Assembly (NCBI GenBank): GCA_032433595.1
Contig: JASWJB010000271.1
Coordinates: 1 to 60,692, forward strand
Source: Conoideocrella luteorostrata
Lineage: Eukaryota > Ascomycota > Sordariomycetes > Hypocreales > Clavicipitaceae
DNA: 60,692 nucleotides
Reading direction: 5' to 3'
A program made the translations under genes and the position numbers. The notes below the pieces were generated by a model. That model was not told the DNA's origin, made no database searches, and was given only the letters and a program-made list of their open reading frames with translations. Position 1 is the first letter of the stretch. Every line of letters starts with the position of its first letter. This document shows positions 35,701 through 47,238 of the stretch, in pieces.

Positions 35701-36354
35701 AATAGGCCATTTTCTTCATATGTGCTCCTTCAAATTCAAATTCATATTCGACTTAGTATTGGGATCGTTGCGCAGGTTTTGGCTGAACTTGACGGCGATC
35801 AATGCGCAATCGTGGATGATGGTTAGATGAAATCGAGGGTTCGCGTTGTCACGTTGCTTTGGCTTCCAACCCACGACTCTGGTACATCGAAAATGCGTAT
35901 ACACCTACGTACTTTCTCCTAATGACAACTTCTTCAGGACACCTGGTTCTCAACCCGCAAGCTAGTGAACCCTACTTGCGGTTGGATACGTCAAGGCCTA
36001 CCTCGTAGCGTACCTGGTTCTTGGCCGCAGCTGCAACTCCACACTTAAATGGTATGTATTTACTAAATATGTGTCTAAGATTCATACATATTCAGACCCG
36101 GCAACGTTTCTCGGCCCTGCCTTTTCTACACTATCCGCCGCAGTAGATGTAAATGTCGTTATTTATGGAGTCTTGTAGCACATGGAAAAACGCAAATACT
36201 GCTTACCGGGTACTGCAAGTGCCTTCAGGTGCAGAACAGGCAATCAGGGCCACTGAGCCTTATCAGGTCAGAGATAATTTCCTTGGTTTATTCTACGCCG
36301 ACCCGACTTGGAATCCTTTCTATTTGCAACTTGAGCTTGCGGGTTTTAAAGTTT
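32739..36354. other. 3.6-kb intergenic region, AT-rich from about 34.3 kb
   Basis: The left part is the upstream region of the Whi5-like gene. Open frames at 33.0-33.5 kb on both strands show no family features. The part from about 34.3 to 36.2 kb is AT-rich and includes a decayed gene-like stretch (listed separately). One TACTCCGTA motif lies near 34292. Confidence 0.5.
35168..35900 (-). pseudogene. Possible decayed protein-coding remnant, family unknown
   Basis: On the minus strand, successive segments in different frames read like one protein broken by frameshifts and stops: AVKFSQNLRNDPNTKSN (about 35720-35850), then IMDWRNMPNRPNFKPIFTLY and LYRCHWWNLKANTIEDHFGL (35404-35673), then FKEHQSFLTLTTAGDLLNDS and IFKTSIRVAIVHKYTPFPRR (35268-35430), then NIVTREPLVLGLGKVEA (near 35200-35255). 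The non-repetitive, Trp/Tyr-rich composition is unusual for random AT-rich DNA. I do not recognise the family, and no start or splice pattern repairs it. Confidence 0.35.
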
Positions 36355-37947
36355 TTAACCACATGCTGGCTCGTCTCCGGTAGTAGCATCTTCTGTATAA
36401 CCGTGAACGCCACCGTCTAGTATAACGTCTTCATTGTTATCCAAATCGTCCTGTACTCGCCTCCATCCCTTCTTCAGCGCCTCACGGCTCCTGGTTGCCC
36501 CAACGTCTTTGTCTTTTCCTTTCGCTTCAAAGACGGGCCTCATCAGAGAGCCCAACAAGGGATTCCCGCTGAAGGCTCCTCCCTTGCGAAAAGGTTCAAG
36601 TGCATTTCCCGAAGTCTCTCCCAGCACGTCTTGATCCATTTCACTGTCGGTATCTTCTTCAGGAGTTAGTGGCCTCTCAACCGCAGCCATCTTCCGGACC
36701 ACCCTCCCTCCAACAAGGTCAATGCTGAGAACCTGACGTCGTTTTTCGTAGTCTGGCTGCGCATTCCATTCCATCTCTCGCAAGAGCTTTTGTTGACGCT
36801 TTAGATCCTTGGCTCGCTCTTCAGGGCTTGCCCACATACTTCCAGAGCCACTCATCGCACCAGTGACATCAAAGTCTGCGGCCTCGTCGCGCACCGTTGT
36901 GCGCTTCGCGTTTTGAGCCTGGAACGTGAGCAGCTTGTCACGATGCTCTCGAGCCTTGGCAGCTGCCTCGGCAAGTGACCCGTTTCCGGGACCATCAGCT
37001 TGGGTCTGTGTTTGTGTAAAAGGCGCCGGCTTCTTAGATACTTCGGCTCTTCGGTGGGCTGATGCGTTGGCGGCCATCTTTTCTCGACCCCGCTCATCTT
37101 TCAGTTCTCTGACCATTGCCTGAACCTCATTGGAACTCAGCAACGGGGAGCCGCAGAAAGTGCAGGGCCCCAATCCCTCTTTCATGCAGATAACTTTGCC
37201 ACAGGACAGACAGTTCGGCGCTGCTCCTTGAAGAGGATGTCTCGTTGCGACACAGTTGCACTTCTTCCTCCCGTTGTCTAGCGTAAGATTTGTGGTAATT
37301 TCCAACGCTCGAATTGCCGCGTCCAAGTCTGCAAGGGCAGTAGACTGGCCAGCCATGGGGGTCCCGCCTGCTATTGACACTTTTGCTGCGTTGCCCCCAG
37401 TTGGCTTCGGTGTTGAGGTCCTCGACCCTGGATTCGATTTAGCTTTGGCCTTTGGTAGCGGATCCGAAATCAGGTAACCCGCAGATGATGCATGTTGCTT
37501 CGGCTTCGGCTGCTGCTGCACAGGCGGTGTCGCAGATCTAGAAGCATGATTGCTGCTTGGCGCACTAGCACGTTGCGGTATGTAGTCAAAATTCTGCCCC
37601 GTCTTACTGTACGCCTTGCTGGCTGGCCCGGCGTATTCCTCAACCTTTCTTGCTTCCGGCACATGGATTGCTGGTTTCTGCTTTTTGGGGGCTCGCTTCG
37701 TCTTAGGAACTGCTCCAGCGGCATCTGAGTTCGAAGCTGAGTTATCCAAAGCTGGACGTGACGATGGTGGTGCCTTCCTCTGTGAGTTAAAGGACGCGAT
37801 GAAGTCCACGGCCAGTGGTGAGTCGCCTAGCAGGTCTTTGAAATGTGCAGCGGCTTCAGGTTTAGAAAGTGCTGAGGCATATTGCAACACTTGTTGAAGG
37901 TCCTCCTCCGGTAGAGGAAGAATCTGTGAGAGCTGTGAAAGGGACAT
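36355..37947 (-). CDS. RQT4: TRIP4/ASC-1 homologue, Rqt4 subunit of the ribosome quality-control trigger complex (530 aa)
   Basis: Single exon. TRIP4/Rqt4 works with an Ski2-like helicase (Slh1/ASCC3) to split collided ribosomes in the cytoplasm. The N-terminus (LPLPEEDLQQVLQYASALSK) fits the CUE-like ubiquitin-binding region of Rqt4. A basic, disordered linker follows. The C2HC5-type zinc finger characteristic of the family lies at about residues 230-265 (CNCVATRHPLQGAAPNCLSC, then KVICMKEGLGPCTFCG), with Cys at 230, 232, 246, 249, 254, 262 and 265. The C-terminal part has FDVTGAMSGSGSMW and the motif-like QVLSIDLVGGRVVRKMA. Start is ATG at 37947. The longer ASCH domain of animal TRIP4 is not evident, as in fungal Rqt4. 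Confident assignment. Confidence 0.9.
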   Translation of the reverse strand: MSLSQLSQILPLPEEDLQQVLQYASALSKPEAAAHFKDLLGDSPLAVDFIASFNSQRKAPPSSRPALDNSASNSDAAGAVPKTKRAPKKQKPAIHVPEARKVEEYAGPASKAYSKTGQNFDYIPQRASAPSSNHASRSATPPVQQQPKPKQHASSAGYLISDPLPKAKAKSNPGSRTSTPKPTGGNAAKVSIAGGTPMAGQSTALADLDAAIRALEITTNLTLDNGRKKCNCVATRHPLQGAAPNCLSCGKVICMKEGLGPCTFCGSPLLSSNEVQAMVRELKDERGREKMAANASAHRRAEVSKKPAPFTQTQTQADGPGNGSLAEAAAKAREHRDKLLTFQAQNAKRTTVRDEAADFDVTGAMSGSGSMWASPEERAKDLKRQQKLLREMEWNAQPDYEKRRQVLSIDLVGGRVVRKMAAVERPLTPEEDTDSEMDQDVLGETSGNALEPFRKGGAFSGNPLLGSLMRPVFEAKGKDKDVGATRSREALKKGWRRVQDDLDNNEDVILDGGVHGYTEDATTGDEPACG

Positions 37948-38838
37948 GACAACTGTTGGGAGCTCCAGCTGTGGATGTTTGCATGTTCAAGAGTCAACGT
38001 CGCTTCCAAACGAGAGTTAAGGTCACCAACCGTGGAGCAGCACGAGACTACATTAGGCTACCCTAAGGCCGATGAGTCAGACCGACTTCACTGCTTCAAA
38101 ATGCAGTCCGCGCTTTGTTGTGTAGTCGAAAAGTGTCTTTATTAATGGAGAGAGCATGCACTTGGTTTTGCTCTTAGCAACTAAATCCATAGCCAAGAGA
38201 ATAGTTTTGCTGGGTTTCTGATTTGATCGACGGCGACCTTAACCAATACTACAATGGCAGCTGCAGGTAGTGTGAGCGATAAACCAACCCAGCCTGAGTG
38301 AGGAGCATAGGGATACCATGTCAAGGCTTAATCGAGTCGTAGAAGAAAATCATAGTCAGCCAAGTAACATAATTTTTCGGAACATGAAAACAAGCATAAG
38401 CTTTCGATCTAGGAGACATTCGAGGCCATCTTTAAGTGCCTCTTTGATGAGCCAGTTCCGTAGCTTGTCCCTAACGCTCCTCCTCCTTCGGGCTAGATGT
38501 ATAGTCCCTGATACAGGAAAACACTCCGCCGTCAAGTTGGAAATACGATTTAGCAATAGAATTGCAATTATCATGCCACGACACAATCCTCGCACAGGCA
38601 CCCCAGCACATGCTTGTCCTTCATCCGAGAAACGCCGAGCTATACCCGATTGGGGAGAGCCGCACCCTGGCTCGCCCGGGTTTCTTCCTGTTGAGCGACC
38701 ACTTTTCCTCGCCATCCGGCCAAATTTCCACCCCCCGTCGTCCTTCCAACCGAAAACCACTTTGACAGCTTTCATCCCATTTTTTGCCTCTTCCTTGTAT
38801 CATCGCAACCTCCCCGTCCATACACAACCCAATTCATC
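37948..38838. other. Divergent promoter region between Rqt4 and malate dehydrogenase
   Basis: The two genes point away from each other. A 191-codon plus-strand frame at 38318-38893 overlaps the malate dehydrogenase start out of frame and lacks family features, so it is taken as 5' flank. A pyrimidine-rich stretch sits just before the malate dehydrogenase ATG (38775-38825). Confidence 0.6.
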
Positions 38839-40112
38839 ATGTTGGCTTCTAGAATTCAGCGCAGGGCTTTCTCCGCCTCTGCCCGCGACGTGAGTCTTCG
38901 CATCAATGGGCCAAACTCGGCAGACAGGCCGCTCATCGGCTTTCCATAGATGCTCTGCTAACATTGTTTCGCTGCTCGTCATAGCTGTCCAAGGTTGCCG
39001 TCCTCGGTGCTGCCGGTGGCATTGGCCAACCCCTCTCTCTGCTTATGAAGCTCAACCCAAAGGTCACTGACCTTGCTCTGTACGATATTCGTGGCGGACC
39101 CGGTATGTGGAACTGTTTCTTTTGAAGAAGCATTTGTTGTTGGGCTACTTTTCTGGGTTGGGTGCGCCAATTCTGCTAGCCGCTCCGAAGAGCTCCTAAA
39201 GGCTCTTCCGTGTATCCGGACCTACCATGATATAAACCTCAGACTACTAACCAATACGCTTTCATGGAAACAGGTGTCGCCGCTGACCTTTCTCACATCA
39301 ACACCAAGTCCACTGTCAAGGGCTATGAGCCTACTGCCGCTGGCCTGGCTTCGTGCGTCAAAGGCGCCGAGGTCGTCCTCATTCCTGCCGGTGTCCCCCG
39401 AAAGCCCGGCATGACCCGTGATGATCTCTTCAACACCAACGCCTCCATTGTCCGCGATCTGGCCAAGGCCGTTGCCGAATCCGCCCCCGAGGCCAAGCTC
39501 CTGATCATCTCCAACCCCGTGAACTCGACTGTCCCCATCGTCGCCGAGGTTTTCAAGGCTCGCGGTGTCTACAACCCCAAGACCCTCTTCGGTGTCACTA
39601 CCCTGGATGTTGTCCGCGCCAGCCGCTTCGTCTCTGAGATCAAGAAGACTGACCCCAAGGATGAGAACATCACCGTCATCGGCGGTCACTCTGGTGTCAC
39701 CATTGTCCCTCTTTTCAGCCAGAGCAGCCACCCCGACCTGAGCTCCAACGCCGAGCTCGTCAACCGTGTCCAGTTCGGTGGTGATGAGGTTGTCAAGGCC
39801 AAGGACGGCGCTGGCTCTGCTACGCTCTCCATGGCTATGGCTGGTGCCCGCATGGCCGACTCTCTCCTCCGCGCCGCTAGCGGCGAGAAGGGTATCGTCG
39901 AGCCCACCTTCGTTGACTCTCCTCTGTACAAGGACCAGGGCATTGATTTCTTCTCCAGTCAGGTTGAGCTCGGCCCCAACGGTGTTGAGAAGATCCTGCC
40001 CGTTGGCAAGATCGACGCCAAGGAGGAGAAGCTCGTTGAGGCTTGCCTGAGCGACCTTAAGAAGAACATTGAGAAGGGAGTTGCTTTTGTTGCCCAGAAC
40101 CCTGGCAAATAA
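38839..40112 (+). CDS. MDH1: Mitochondrial malate dehydrogenase (335 aa)
   Basis: Interconverts malate and oxaloacetate with NAD in the TCA cycle. Exons 38839-38889, 38985-39102 and 39274-40112 (336 codons with stop). The first exon encodes a basic, Ser-rich presequence ([17 protein letters not shown]) typical of matrix import; the second opens with [18 protein letters not shown], the NAD-binding motif. Substrate Arg residues lie in [13 protein letters not shown], the active-site His in [12 protein letters not shown], and [10 protein letters not shown] is the conserved Asn motif. The frame ends in a standard C-terminus ([12 protein letters not shown]) without a peroxisomal SKL signal, supporting the mitochondrial isoform. 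Codon use is strongly biased to C-ending codons, as in highly expressed fungal genes. Confidence 0.97.
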
Positions 40113-40684
40113 ATGCGCCCGTTCTTGCTTTCCCTTCCATTATATAATGTCCAAAGGGACGAATTTATTGGAATAGAAGCATAAAGATGTACAAAAATGA
40201 CGAAAAGTGGGGAGGGTTAAAGGGTTAGGGTAATGCGTCGATAGCTGCCAGTGGGCTATCTGATGCAAGAATTGGCAAACAAAATGGGACAATGTTTTTT
40301 TGCATGTTTCACGGTAGCCATAGACTATTTAATGGAGTCTTTGTATCATAGTGCATATCTTTGCGAACCAGCCGAGTGATATGTGTGGAGATTTGACAGT
40401 CGTTTACATATATTGTATTTAGCCAGGATGGCAGACCTTGCTGTCTACCAGCTATTGATTGCTAATCTATCATGTATTGGTCATGTTGATTACACCACAG
40501 CCCGCCGTAGTTCTCCCTTTACGTGATTATCTTTTGAAATCTGGTCCGTCTATTCATTTGATTTCCGTGAAATCTACTGTCTATCCATCTTGCCTCCTTC
40601 CCCCCTCTCGTGGTGATAGCATCTCAAGTGGTGTACAAATGTGCGAAAGCACCCCCCCCTCTAGTTGGAGAAAATGCCATTTCC
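40113..40684. other. Intergenic region between convergent malate dehydrogenase and Spf1 genes
   Basis: 3' UTRs of two convergent genes. A single GGGTTAGGG-like string near 40219 is not repeated. No gene seen. Confidence 0.6.
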
Positions 40685-43600
40685 TTACTGAGCGCGACGA
40701 CCAGCTCTCCAATCCTCCAGCTTTCTCCTCCTCTCAGCAACCTGGCGCTCAAACTCGGCCACCTTTTCCATTCTCTTCTGCTCCTCCTCAGCGGCCTTTT
40801 TCTCCGCCTCAATCTTCTTTCGAGCATTCTCCCTCTCAAGCTGATCAGGTCGACGCTCAGCAATATCACGAGCCTGATAATCACTGAACGCATACTTGAG
40901 ACCCTTTTCGATAACCCAGCAGACGGCGTAGTCGAGAGCCATGCACACAGCCATCTTGATCTTGAATTCCTCAGTAAACTTGACGAGCTTCATTCCGTCG
41001 TTAATCTCCGGAATGAGCTCCAAGGCACAAACAAAGGCGAGGCCAGAGACGCCGACAATGCCGTAGAACATGGCTTTGTTTTCGGAGAGAGATTCACGGA
41101 AAGGTCGACCCTGGTAATTAATTGCAAAGGTGGAGACCTGTTGGATGAGCTGGAGGAGGTAGATGGCCGAGTTGAGCAGGGATGGCTCAAATTCGGCTTC
41201 AAGATCGACAAGATTGGAACGACTGGTTTAGTGGGTTAGTACAGGCAGTAATGATTTGGGTGAGAAGGCAGAAGGCGTCTGGGGAAAACTTACGGCTCAA
41301 TCTTCTCGCTGAGACGGGCGATGTAGATGAGAGTTACAATGTGGACAGCAAACTGTCCGAGGATGGAACCAATGATGTAAAAGTTGAAGATGTTGGGCTG
41401 GGGCCTTTCCTTGCTCAAGCCTTCCACTACCTTGGCACGGGAGATGCTAAGGAAACAGACTGACATGAGCATACCGCTGATGGTGTACTGGGTGTCACCA
41501 AACTTGATACCTTCCAGGTACAGAACCGACAGAGAGTACGCGCTAATCAGACAGTTCAAGGCGAGGATCTTGTACATCTGAATGGTAGCAACGAGCGTGC
41601 AACGGCCTTGACGGATGATGTTGGGAATGGCAATCACATCTCGAAGCTTGGATGTGAAAGGAGCGGCCACGGACGCATCGCCCAGCTTCAAAGTTGGGGG
41701 TTCGTCGTCACCAAGCTCCGCCTCAAGCATACCACTTGCAAGCTTGTCAGCAAAACCAGCGGCCTTCTTCTGGGCCTCAGCTTGTCGGCTATTGTCGGTA
41801 TTAGCGAGGCTCTGGGCACCAGGCGACACGATGGTTTCAGTAGGGTGACCCTGTGCCTTGATGTAATCTTCGGTTGTCATGTTCTTATTTTTCGCCTCAC
41901 GTTCAGCAGCCTTCATGTAGTTGGGGTTGGTAGGGCCAGGAGGGTACAGGTGAGCAATCATGACGGGGACGGGAGGCGATGGCTGGTTGAATCGCTTCAT
42001 TAAATCGCATTGCTTTTGGTACACATCCTTCATCCTGGTGTTTCTGGCGTGCTCGGCGATGCGAGTCAAGTCTTCCTTGGTACCATTGAGCAGAGCAACA
42101 CCAATATGCGCCTGTTTGAGAGCGCCGACATCGTTTGTGCCGTCACCGGCCATGAGCGTGTAGTAGCCCATGTGCTTGAGACCAAGAAGAATATCCTCCT
42201 TTTGCTTGGGAGAAACACGTGCATATACCCAGGTATGACGCAGCAACGAATTCCAACCGGCTTGGTCTTTGAACTGAGCCAGGGCATATCCAGTAACGCA
42301 GAGATCCTTTGTCTTGAGAATTTCGGAATCAATAGGCTTGGTAGGGTCTACAGGTATGCTGATCTTGTCATCGACGCTCTTCCAGATCAACTTCTTTCCA
42401 CCAATATTGTCTTCAGGGGCATCAAGAATCAAGACATCTCGATCGACAATTTCGACTTCGCGAGCGACGTGGACGGCAGTTAGAGGATTGTCTCCGGTAA
42501 TCATGACAACGCGGTGGCTGCTCTCATTGAGCATCTGGACAGCTTCCTTAGCATCCTCTTTCAATGGGCAATGAAGAACCAAGAAGCCGGCAAAGGTGAG
42601 ATCAGCCTCCACCTTTTCACGCTTCAGGTCGTTGATTTTGCCGGAGCCAAGTTCAGAGTCGATGGTGAGTTGTTTGTAAGCTAAAGCTAGGACGCGAGAT
42701 CCCTTGCGAGTAAAGTACTTGAATGTCTCCTCATAATCGGCGGGGACATCTACGAGCATCTTCATGATAGTCTCAGGAGCACCTTTGACACCAACAAATG
42801 TGCCCCGGACCCTTTTTCCAGTCTTTGAAATGCCATTGACCATGGCAACGGAGCTCTGACGCTTCAGGGCCGAAGAGAACTGGAAACGACGCTTGATTTG
42901 AACAGTTCCTTGAGTACCGTTGTTCTTGTTCCTGCTGGCCAAAATATCATTGCGACCAAGACCCCAGCCGAGAGAAGTCAGAGTGGCCTTTTCCATTGGA
43001 TCACCGACAATATCACCTTCATCTAGCTTGACCAAAGCGTGAGCGGTGGCTAGGACAAGCTGGGTCTCGATGCCAGCCTCAGTGACAGGGACCATGGTCG
43101 AATGAGCTCCATCGGCCTCTTTCTTATCCTTGATATCCGAATCAGCTAGTCCGAGTCCAGCAATGCCCTCGACAACTAAGTCCTCGCCGGTGAGAGTTCC
43201 GGTCTTGTCGAAGCAGGCAACGTCAATGCGACCGCCATACGGAATTCGGAATGGCTCAGTACAGAAGATGGCTAGCTTGGACAGTGCTGCCAAGCTGGTA
43301 TTGACGGCAAGACTCAACTCCATAGGTAGTTCGGGGGGGACGACACTCGTTACGATCAAGATACAATCCAGTAGGAGCTTGGATCGCTTTCGGTCTTTAC
43401 GGACACCCTCGTCCCACACGTACCAGGAGGCAGCGATTGCGAATATTAAGAGGAACAAGATGAAAAGAAGTGCCTCGAAGTTGTTGGCCGAGACACGTTC
43501 AGTCGAGTAGATCATGGTGCGAACAAGACTTCCTTGGGAAGTTTCAAATCCGGTCTTGGTGACAATGGCCATGGCTCCATTATCAGGGGCCGTAGGGACG

Positions 43601-44793
43601 CCGGAAAGAAGTTTGGGCTTCTCTTGCTCTGGGTTACCGTGAGTGACTTGAAGAACTTTTGTACCACCCCAGAGGAACGCGTTCTTGTCGAGGCCTTCGG
43701 AATCGAGGGGAGCGTCTGATGGGCGCAGCTGAATAGAATCTTTGAGCAAAGGAGTGCTCTCTCCTGACAGCATTGCCTCATTGACAATGGCGGTGCCTTC
43801 GACCAGAATCATGTCACAAGCAACACCACTATCTTCTTTGGTACGGTCAACGGAGACGAGGTCCCCAGGTAGAAGGCGATCTGTCTGGACCTCGATCCAC
43901 TTTCCAACACGAAACACCCAGATATCGTATGGCTTGATGCTCATACCCCGGAACTCGTTCAACGTACGCTGACGCTGCCAGACGACAGTGCTTTCGAAAG
44001 CGACAAGCATAAAAAGCGTGAAAAGCGAGTAGTACCAGTATTCATCGAGGAGCCAGAGACCAACACAGAAGATCTGAAAAACGAAGAACGGCGCCACGGC
44101 GTGCTCTTTGAAGAGCTCGGTAAAGGTAGGGACGGGAATGTCAAAAGTATTGGTGCCGTAGTGCTGCTCAATTCGGGTTATTTCAGACTGCTTCTCCAAA
44201 CCTCTGGAGGACTGGAAGTAACTGATGGTCGGCTTCGGCTCGCGGTCAATATCATATTTAAGCGAAGAAAATGAGTTGGTATCCGGATTGTAGAGGAATC
44301 GACGCTTCTGAAAGAGGAACGAGGTGTTGACCTTGCCACCAGTCTAGTCGAGTTAGGCGTTAGATGAGTATAGGAGCCATGCAGGTTGATCCGATGAAAT
44401 GCAGGTTGATCCGGAGAATAATGGTGGGATGCTTACCTTGTCGCGCACGAGCCTGCAAATTTCTCCCGAACCAGCGTTTGCAATGGGGAGGACCTTGATC
44501 AACTGAGCTTCGTCAACGGTATTGACCTTGCTCGCCTTGAACCGCGCATCTAGAGCAACACTCCAATGTGTGCTTAGCCAAACGAGTGACTGCAAGGTGA
44601 TGATGGTGCCACACCAGACAAAAGTCCATTCTGGCGCGCCAATGTATTTCTCGTACAAGTCAGGAGTCAGGTAGTATCGCAAAAAGATGGGCCAGATGAT
44701 GGCAAACGGCCATACATAGGCATGGAAATGGAATGAGAGCGGCCGCAGCAACTCTGCCTGCTTGATCTGGGGACTGTCGACCAGCGGCGCCAT
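40685..44793 (-). CDS. SPF1: P5A-type ATPase Spf1, ER transmembrane-helix dislocase (1314 aa)
   Basis: Spf1/ATP13A1 uses ATP to remove mis-inserted helices from the ER membrane. Exons are 44437-44793, 41294-44343 and 40685-41222 (1315 codons with stop). The N-terminus (MAPLVDSPQIKQAELLRPLS) precedes two membrane segments. The actuator motif is MLSGESTP, the P5A signature PPELPMELS lies in the membrane, and the phosphorylated Asp is in CFDKTGTLTGED (about residue 498). ITGDNPLTAVHVAREV and MAGDGTNDVGALKQAHIGVA form the hinge region. The last exon carries the final helices (ENKAMFYGIVGVSGLAFVCA) and a cytosolic, Lys/Glu-rich tail. All catalytic motifs are present and the length is normal. A G11 run lies in the probable 5' leader near 44840. 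Confidence 0.96.
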
Positions 44794-45618
44794 GATGCAG
44801 CTATAACGACTTCGATGCGTCGCAATCTCGGACGAACCGGGGGGGGGGGGGATGGGAGAGGAAGCGAAGGGCCTCGTTCGGATCCCGGGCGAAGGCAATC
44901 AACAAAGAAATACAAGAGAATTATAAGATGGCAGCAGCCGAGAAATAAAACAGGACGTGAGACCAGGCTGCGCGGCCGTGATTATCGTAGGGGAAAGAAG
45001 GAGAGTGGGAGGCGATTCAGGCAGAACGGGGAAACAATCTTGGCCGAGTCGGATCCTCTTGCTGTCTCTGCGTTGAGCGAGTCGCGATCTGTACTTTTCA
45101 GGTTGGGACGCCAGTCCTTCACAAGTGGCGTAACCGGAGCCCTGCCTGGAGCAGCTATACCATGGAGTGCTAGCTAGACCTGTAGGCCTTTCAGAGCCCG
45201 GAACTTCTGTCTTTGACGGGACGCACGCACGCAGGGGTCCGCTCCGTAACGGGCAGCTCAGCCAATGATACATAGCCATTGCTGCCTGCAGAACGAAAGT
45301 CCCTGTCAACGGAAGTGGACAGGGGCTGATTCTCGAATCCGATCTAAATGTCATTGAAAATCACGTTACGGAGTGCATCATATTTTCATAATGTACAGCA
45401 TGCGATCATTCGTCTGCAGGACATATATATCAGCTGGATCATACGCGGAGGACAGATCAGAAAGTGGAGTGTCGTATTTTTCTAATTTTTTTTTGAAGTC
45501 TTGATACCTGCGTTATCTTATCATCCCCACCATGGTCATACACCCACTGAACACCAAAATTTCTGTAATGTCTCTCCTCCCAACCCAGTCCACCAACCCA
45601 GGTCATCAACTGTGTCCA
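44794..45618. other. Intergenic region, Spf1 upstream and MFS downstream
   Basis: Probable promoter of Spf1 with a G11 run at about 44840-44850 and GA-rich stretches. One TACGGAGTG-type motif lies near 45367. A 62-codon frame at 45532-45720 overlaps the MFS 3' end and is not supported. Confidence 0.55.
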
Positions 45619-47238
45619 TCATGTACTTGTTTCATATTTGCTGCGCCTCCTGATTCTCTCGCCGAATACCCAGAAACACCACGGAATCGGAGCCATCGCT
45701 ACAGTGATAAAGCCCAGTAAACTCGTCGCCCAACCCACGCCAAGAGCCTTGTACATTTGCAGGGCGAACAATGGAAACACCGCACTAAGCAGATACCGAC
45801 TCATCATCATGGCTCCCGAAGCTGACGCCGCGTACAACGGCCCGTACGAGTCCATCATGAACATGGTGGCGCTGGCATAGATGAGAAGCGAGCTGAGCAT
45901 CACAGCTCCTTGAAAAATATTGGGCACGATCCAGTGCACGCGGTACTGAGCCGTCCAGGCGGTCATGAATAGACTCACAGGCAAGAGGAAACTGCCTATC
46001 AAGGCGCCGATAAGTCGGTGCTCCGAGGGCAGAGGCTCTTCCACGTCATCTTCGTTCGGCGGGTGAGTTTCCCGCCATTGAGCCTGGCGTTTTTGATAGT
46101 ACTTCAAGTCGATCAGAACGAGTGGAGTCGATGCAGCCAGCGTACCAACCATCGAACCAATGTACGAAAGTGATTGGCCAGTTGCACTGAATGCATAGTA
46201 CTCTCGAAAGATCCACGGTATGGCTATGACGAACGTGTATAACAAGCCATACAAAAAGCCGTTGTACAAGCTAATCAGGGTTACGATTGGTTCTGTGAAC
46301 AGCATGTGCAACGGCCGCTGAATCAGAACAGTGGCAAAGTACCGAAACGCCCGACCCGGCGATGTCCGTTGCGAAGCGGAATCCAGGCCAAGACGAGTCG
46401 CGCGCCTCCGTAAAATGACCTTCTTATACGTCTCTGGCGTAAAACAGACGGGTATGTAGAACCCGACGGCCATGAAAACCGCTGTCCATTGTGTCCACTG
46501 CCAGCCGCCAGCTCGCACAATAAAACCGCCAATAAGAGGACCTAGAGCGGCTCCGAAGGAAGGCAAGGTGTAGTATATACTAAGACTAACGCCCCTCAGG
46601 TTCCCAGACATGGAGTCGAGGATAGTCGCAGGCGCGTTATTGATCAGAGATGACGAGAACATGCCCGCAAAGAACCGGCATGCCGTTAGGCTTGTCAGCG
46701 ATTTGCTGAATCCCGACCCGATCATGAAGGCCGTAAAGATGGGGCTAGTGACGACAAATACGGCTTTTCGGCCGTACGTTTCAGACAAAGGAGCGCCGAC
46801 CAAGGGGCCGAATGCGAGGCCCAAGTTGTACATGGACAGCGGTAGAACGGCTAGCTCCTGGCTGCAGTTGAATTTGGCAGCGACATCGCCTTGAGCAGGT
46901 GCATACATGGATCCGGCCACAGTAGCCACGAAAGCTAGGCCGGTGATGGCGATGGTGCTGAAAAGACGTACAGAAAGAGGGAAGTTTCGTGGATTGTCCG
47001 GGTCGTTGGGACCGGTCCAGTCAAACGCGGCATTCATGGTTCGTATAGCTCGGCGAACTTCGATGTCGAGACCACTTTCATATTCGCTGTCAATGTGAGT
47101 AGTTCGCTGCTGTACTGACTGTCGCCGTCCTTCTTGTTCTGCGTTGCTGCTTAATGACCTCGGAAAGGCTACTTGGGCCATCTCCGGCTGTGTCAGCCGC
47201 CGGCCGGAAGGCGGCGAGGATGCAGAAGATGGAGGCAT
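45619..47238 (-). CDS. Major facilitator superfamily transporter, DHA1 drug:H+ antiporter type (539 aa)
   Basis: A plasma-membrane multidrug or polyamine-type exporter by family. Single exon; the reading frame extends upstream but the first ATG gives MPPSSASSPPSGRRL. A cytosolic N-tail of about 90 residues ends in DWTGPNDPDNPRNFP, the usual entry motif of this subfamily. Twelve hydrophobic segments follow in two groups of six. The loop between helices 2 and 3 has GAPLSETYGRKAVF (motif A variant), and the segment LGPLIGGFIVRAGGWQWTQW is the typical helix 5 region. The central loop is short. The substrate cannot be read; homologues include Tpo/Flr1/cycloheximide-resistance proteins. The gene is intact. 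Confidence 0.93.
   Translation of the reverse strand: MPPSSASSPPSGRRLTQPEMAQVAFPRSLSSNAEQEGRRQSVQQRTTHIDSEYESGLDIEVRRAIRTMNAAFDWTGPNDPDNPRNFPLSVRLFSTIAITGLAFVATVAGSMYAPAQGDVAAKFNCSQELAVLPLSMYNLGLAFGPLVGAPLSETYGRKAVFVVTSPIFTAFMIGSGFSKSLTSLTACRFFAGMFSSSLINNAPATILDSMSGNLRGVSLSIYYTLPSFGAALGPLIGGFIVRAGGWQWTQWTAVFMAVGFYIPVCFTPETYKKVILRRRATRLGLDSASQRTSPGRAFRYFATVLIQRPLHMLFTEPIVTLISLYNGFLYGLLYTFVIAIPWIFREYYAFSATGQSLSYIGSMVGTLAASTPLVLIDLKYYQKRQAQWRETHPPNEDDVEEPLPSEHRLIGALIGSFLLPVSLFMTAWTAQYRVHWIVPNIFQGAVMLSSLLIYASATMFMMDSYGPLYAASASGAMMMSRYLLSAVFPLFALQMYKALGVGWATSLLGFITVAMAPIPWCFWVFGERIRRRSKYETST

Noticed and set aside
38318..38893. 191-codon plus-strand open frame upstream of malate dehydrogenase
   Set aside because: It overlaps the malate dehydrogenase first exon out of frame and has no family features. 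The region is best read as the promoter and 5' UTR.
40215..40232. GGGTTAGGG string resembling fungal telomere repeat
   Set aside because: Only one unit is present, between two housekeeping genes; there is no array.
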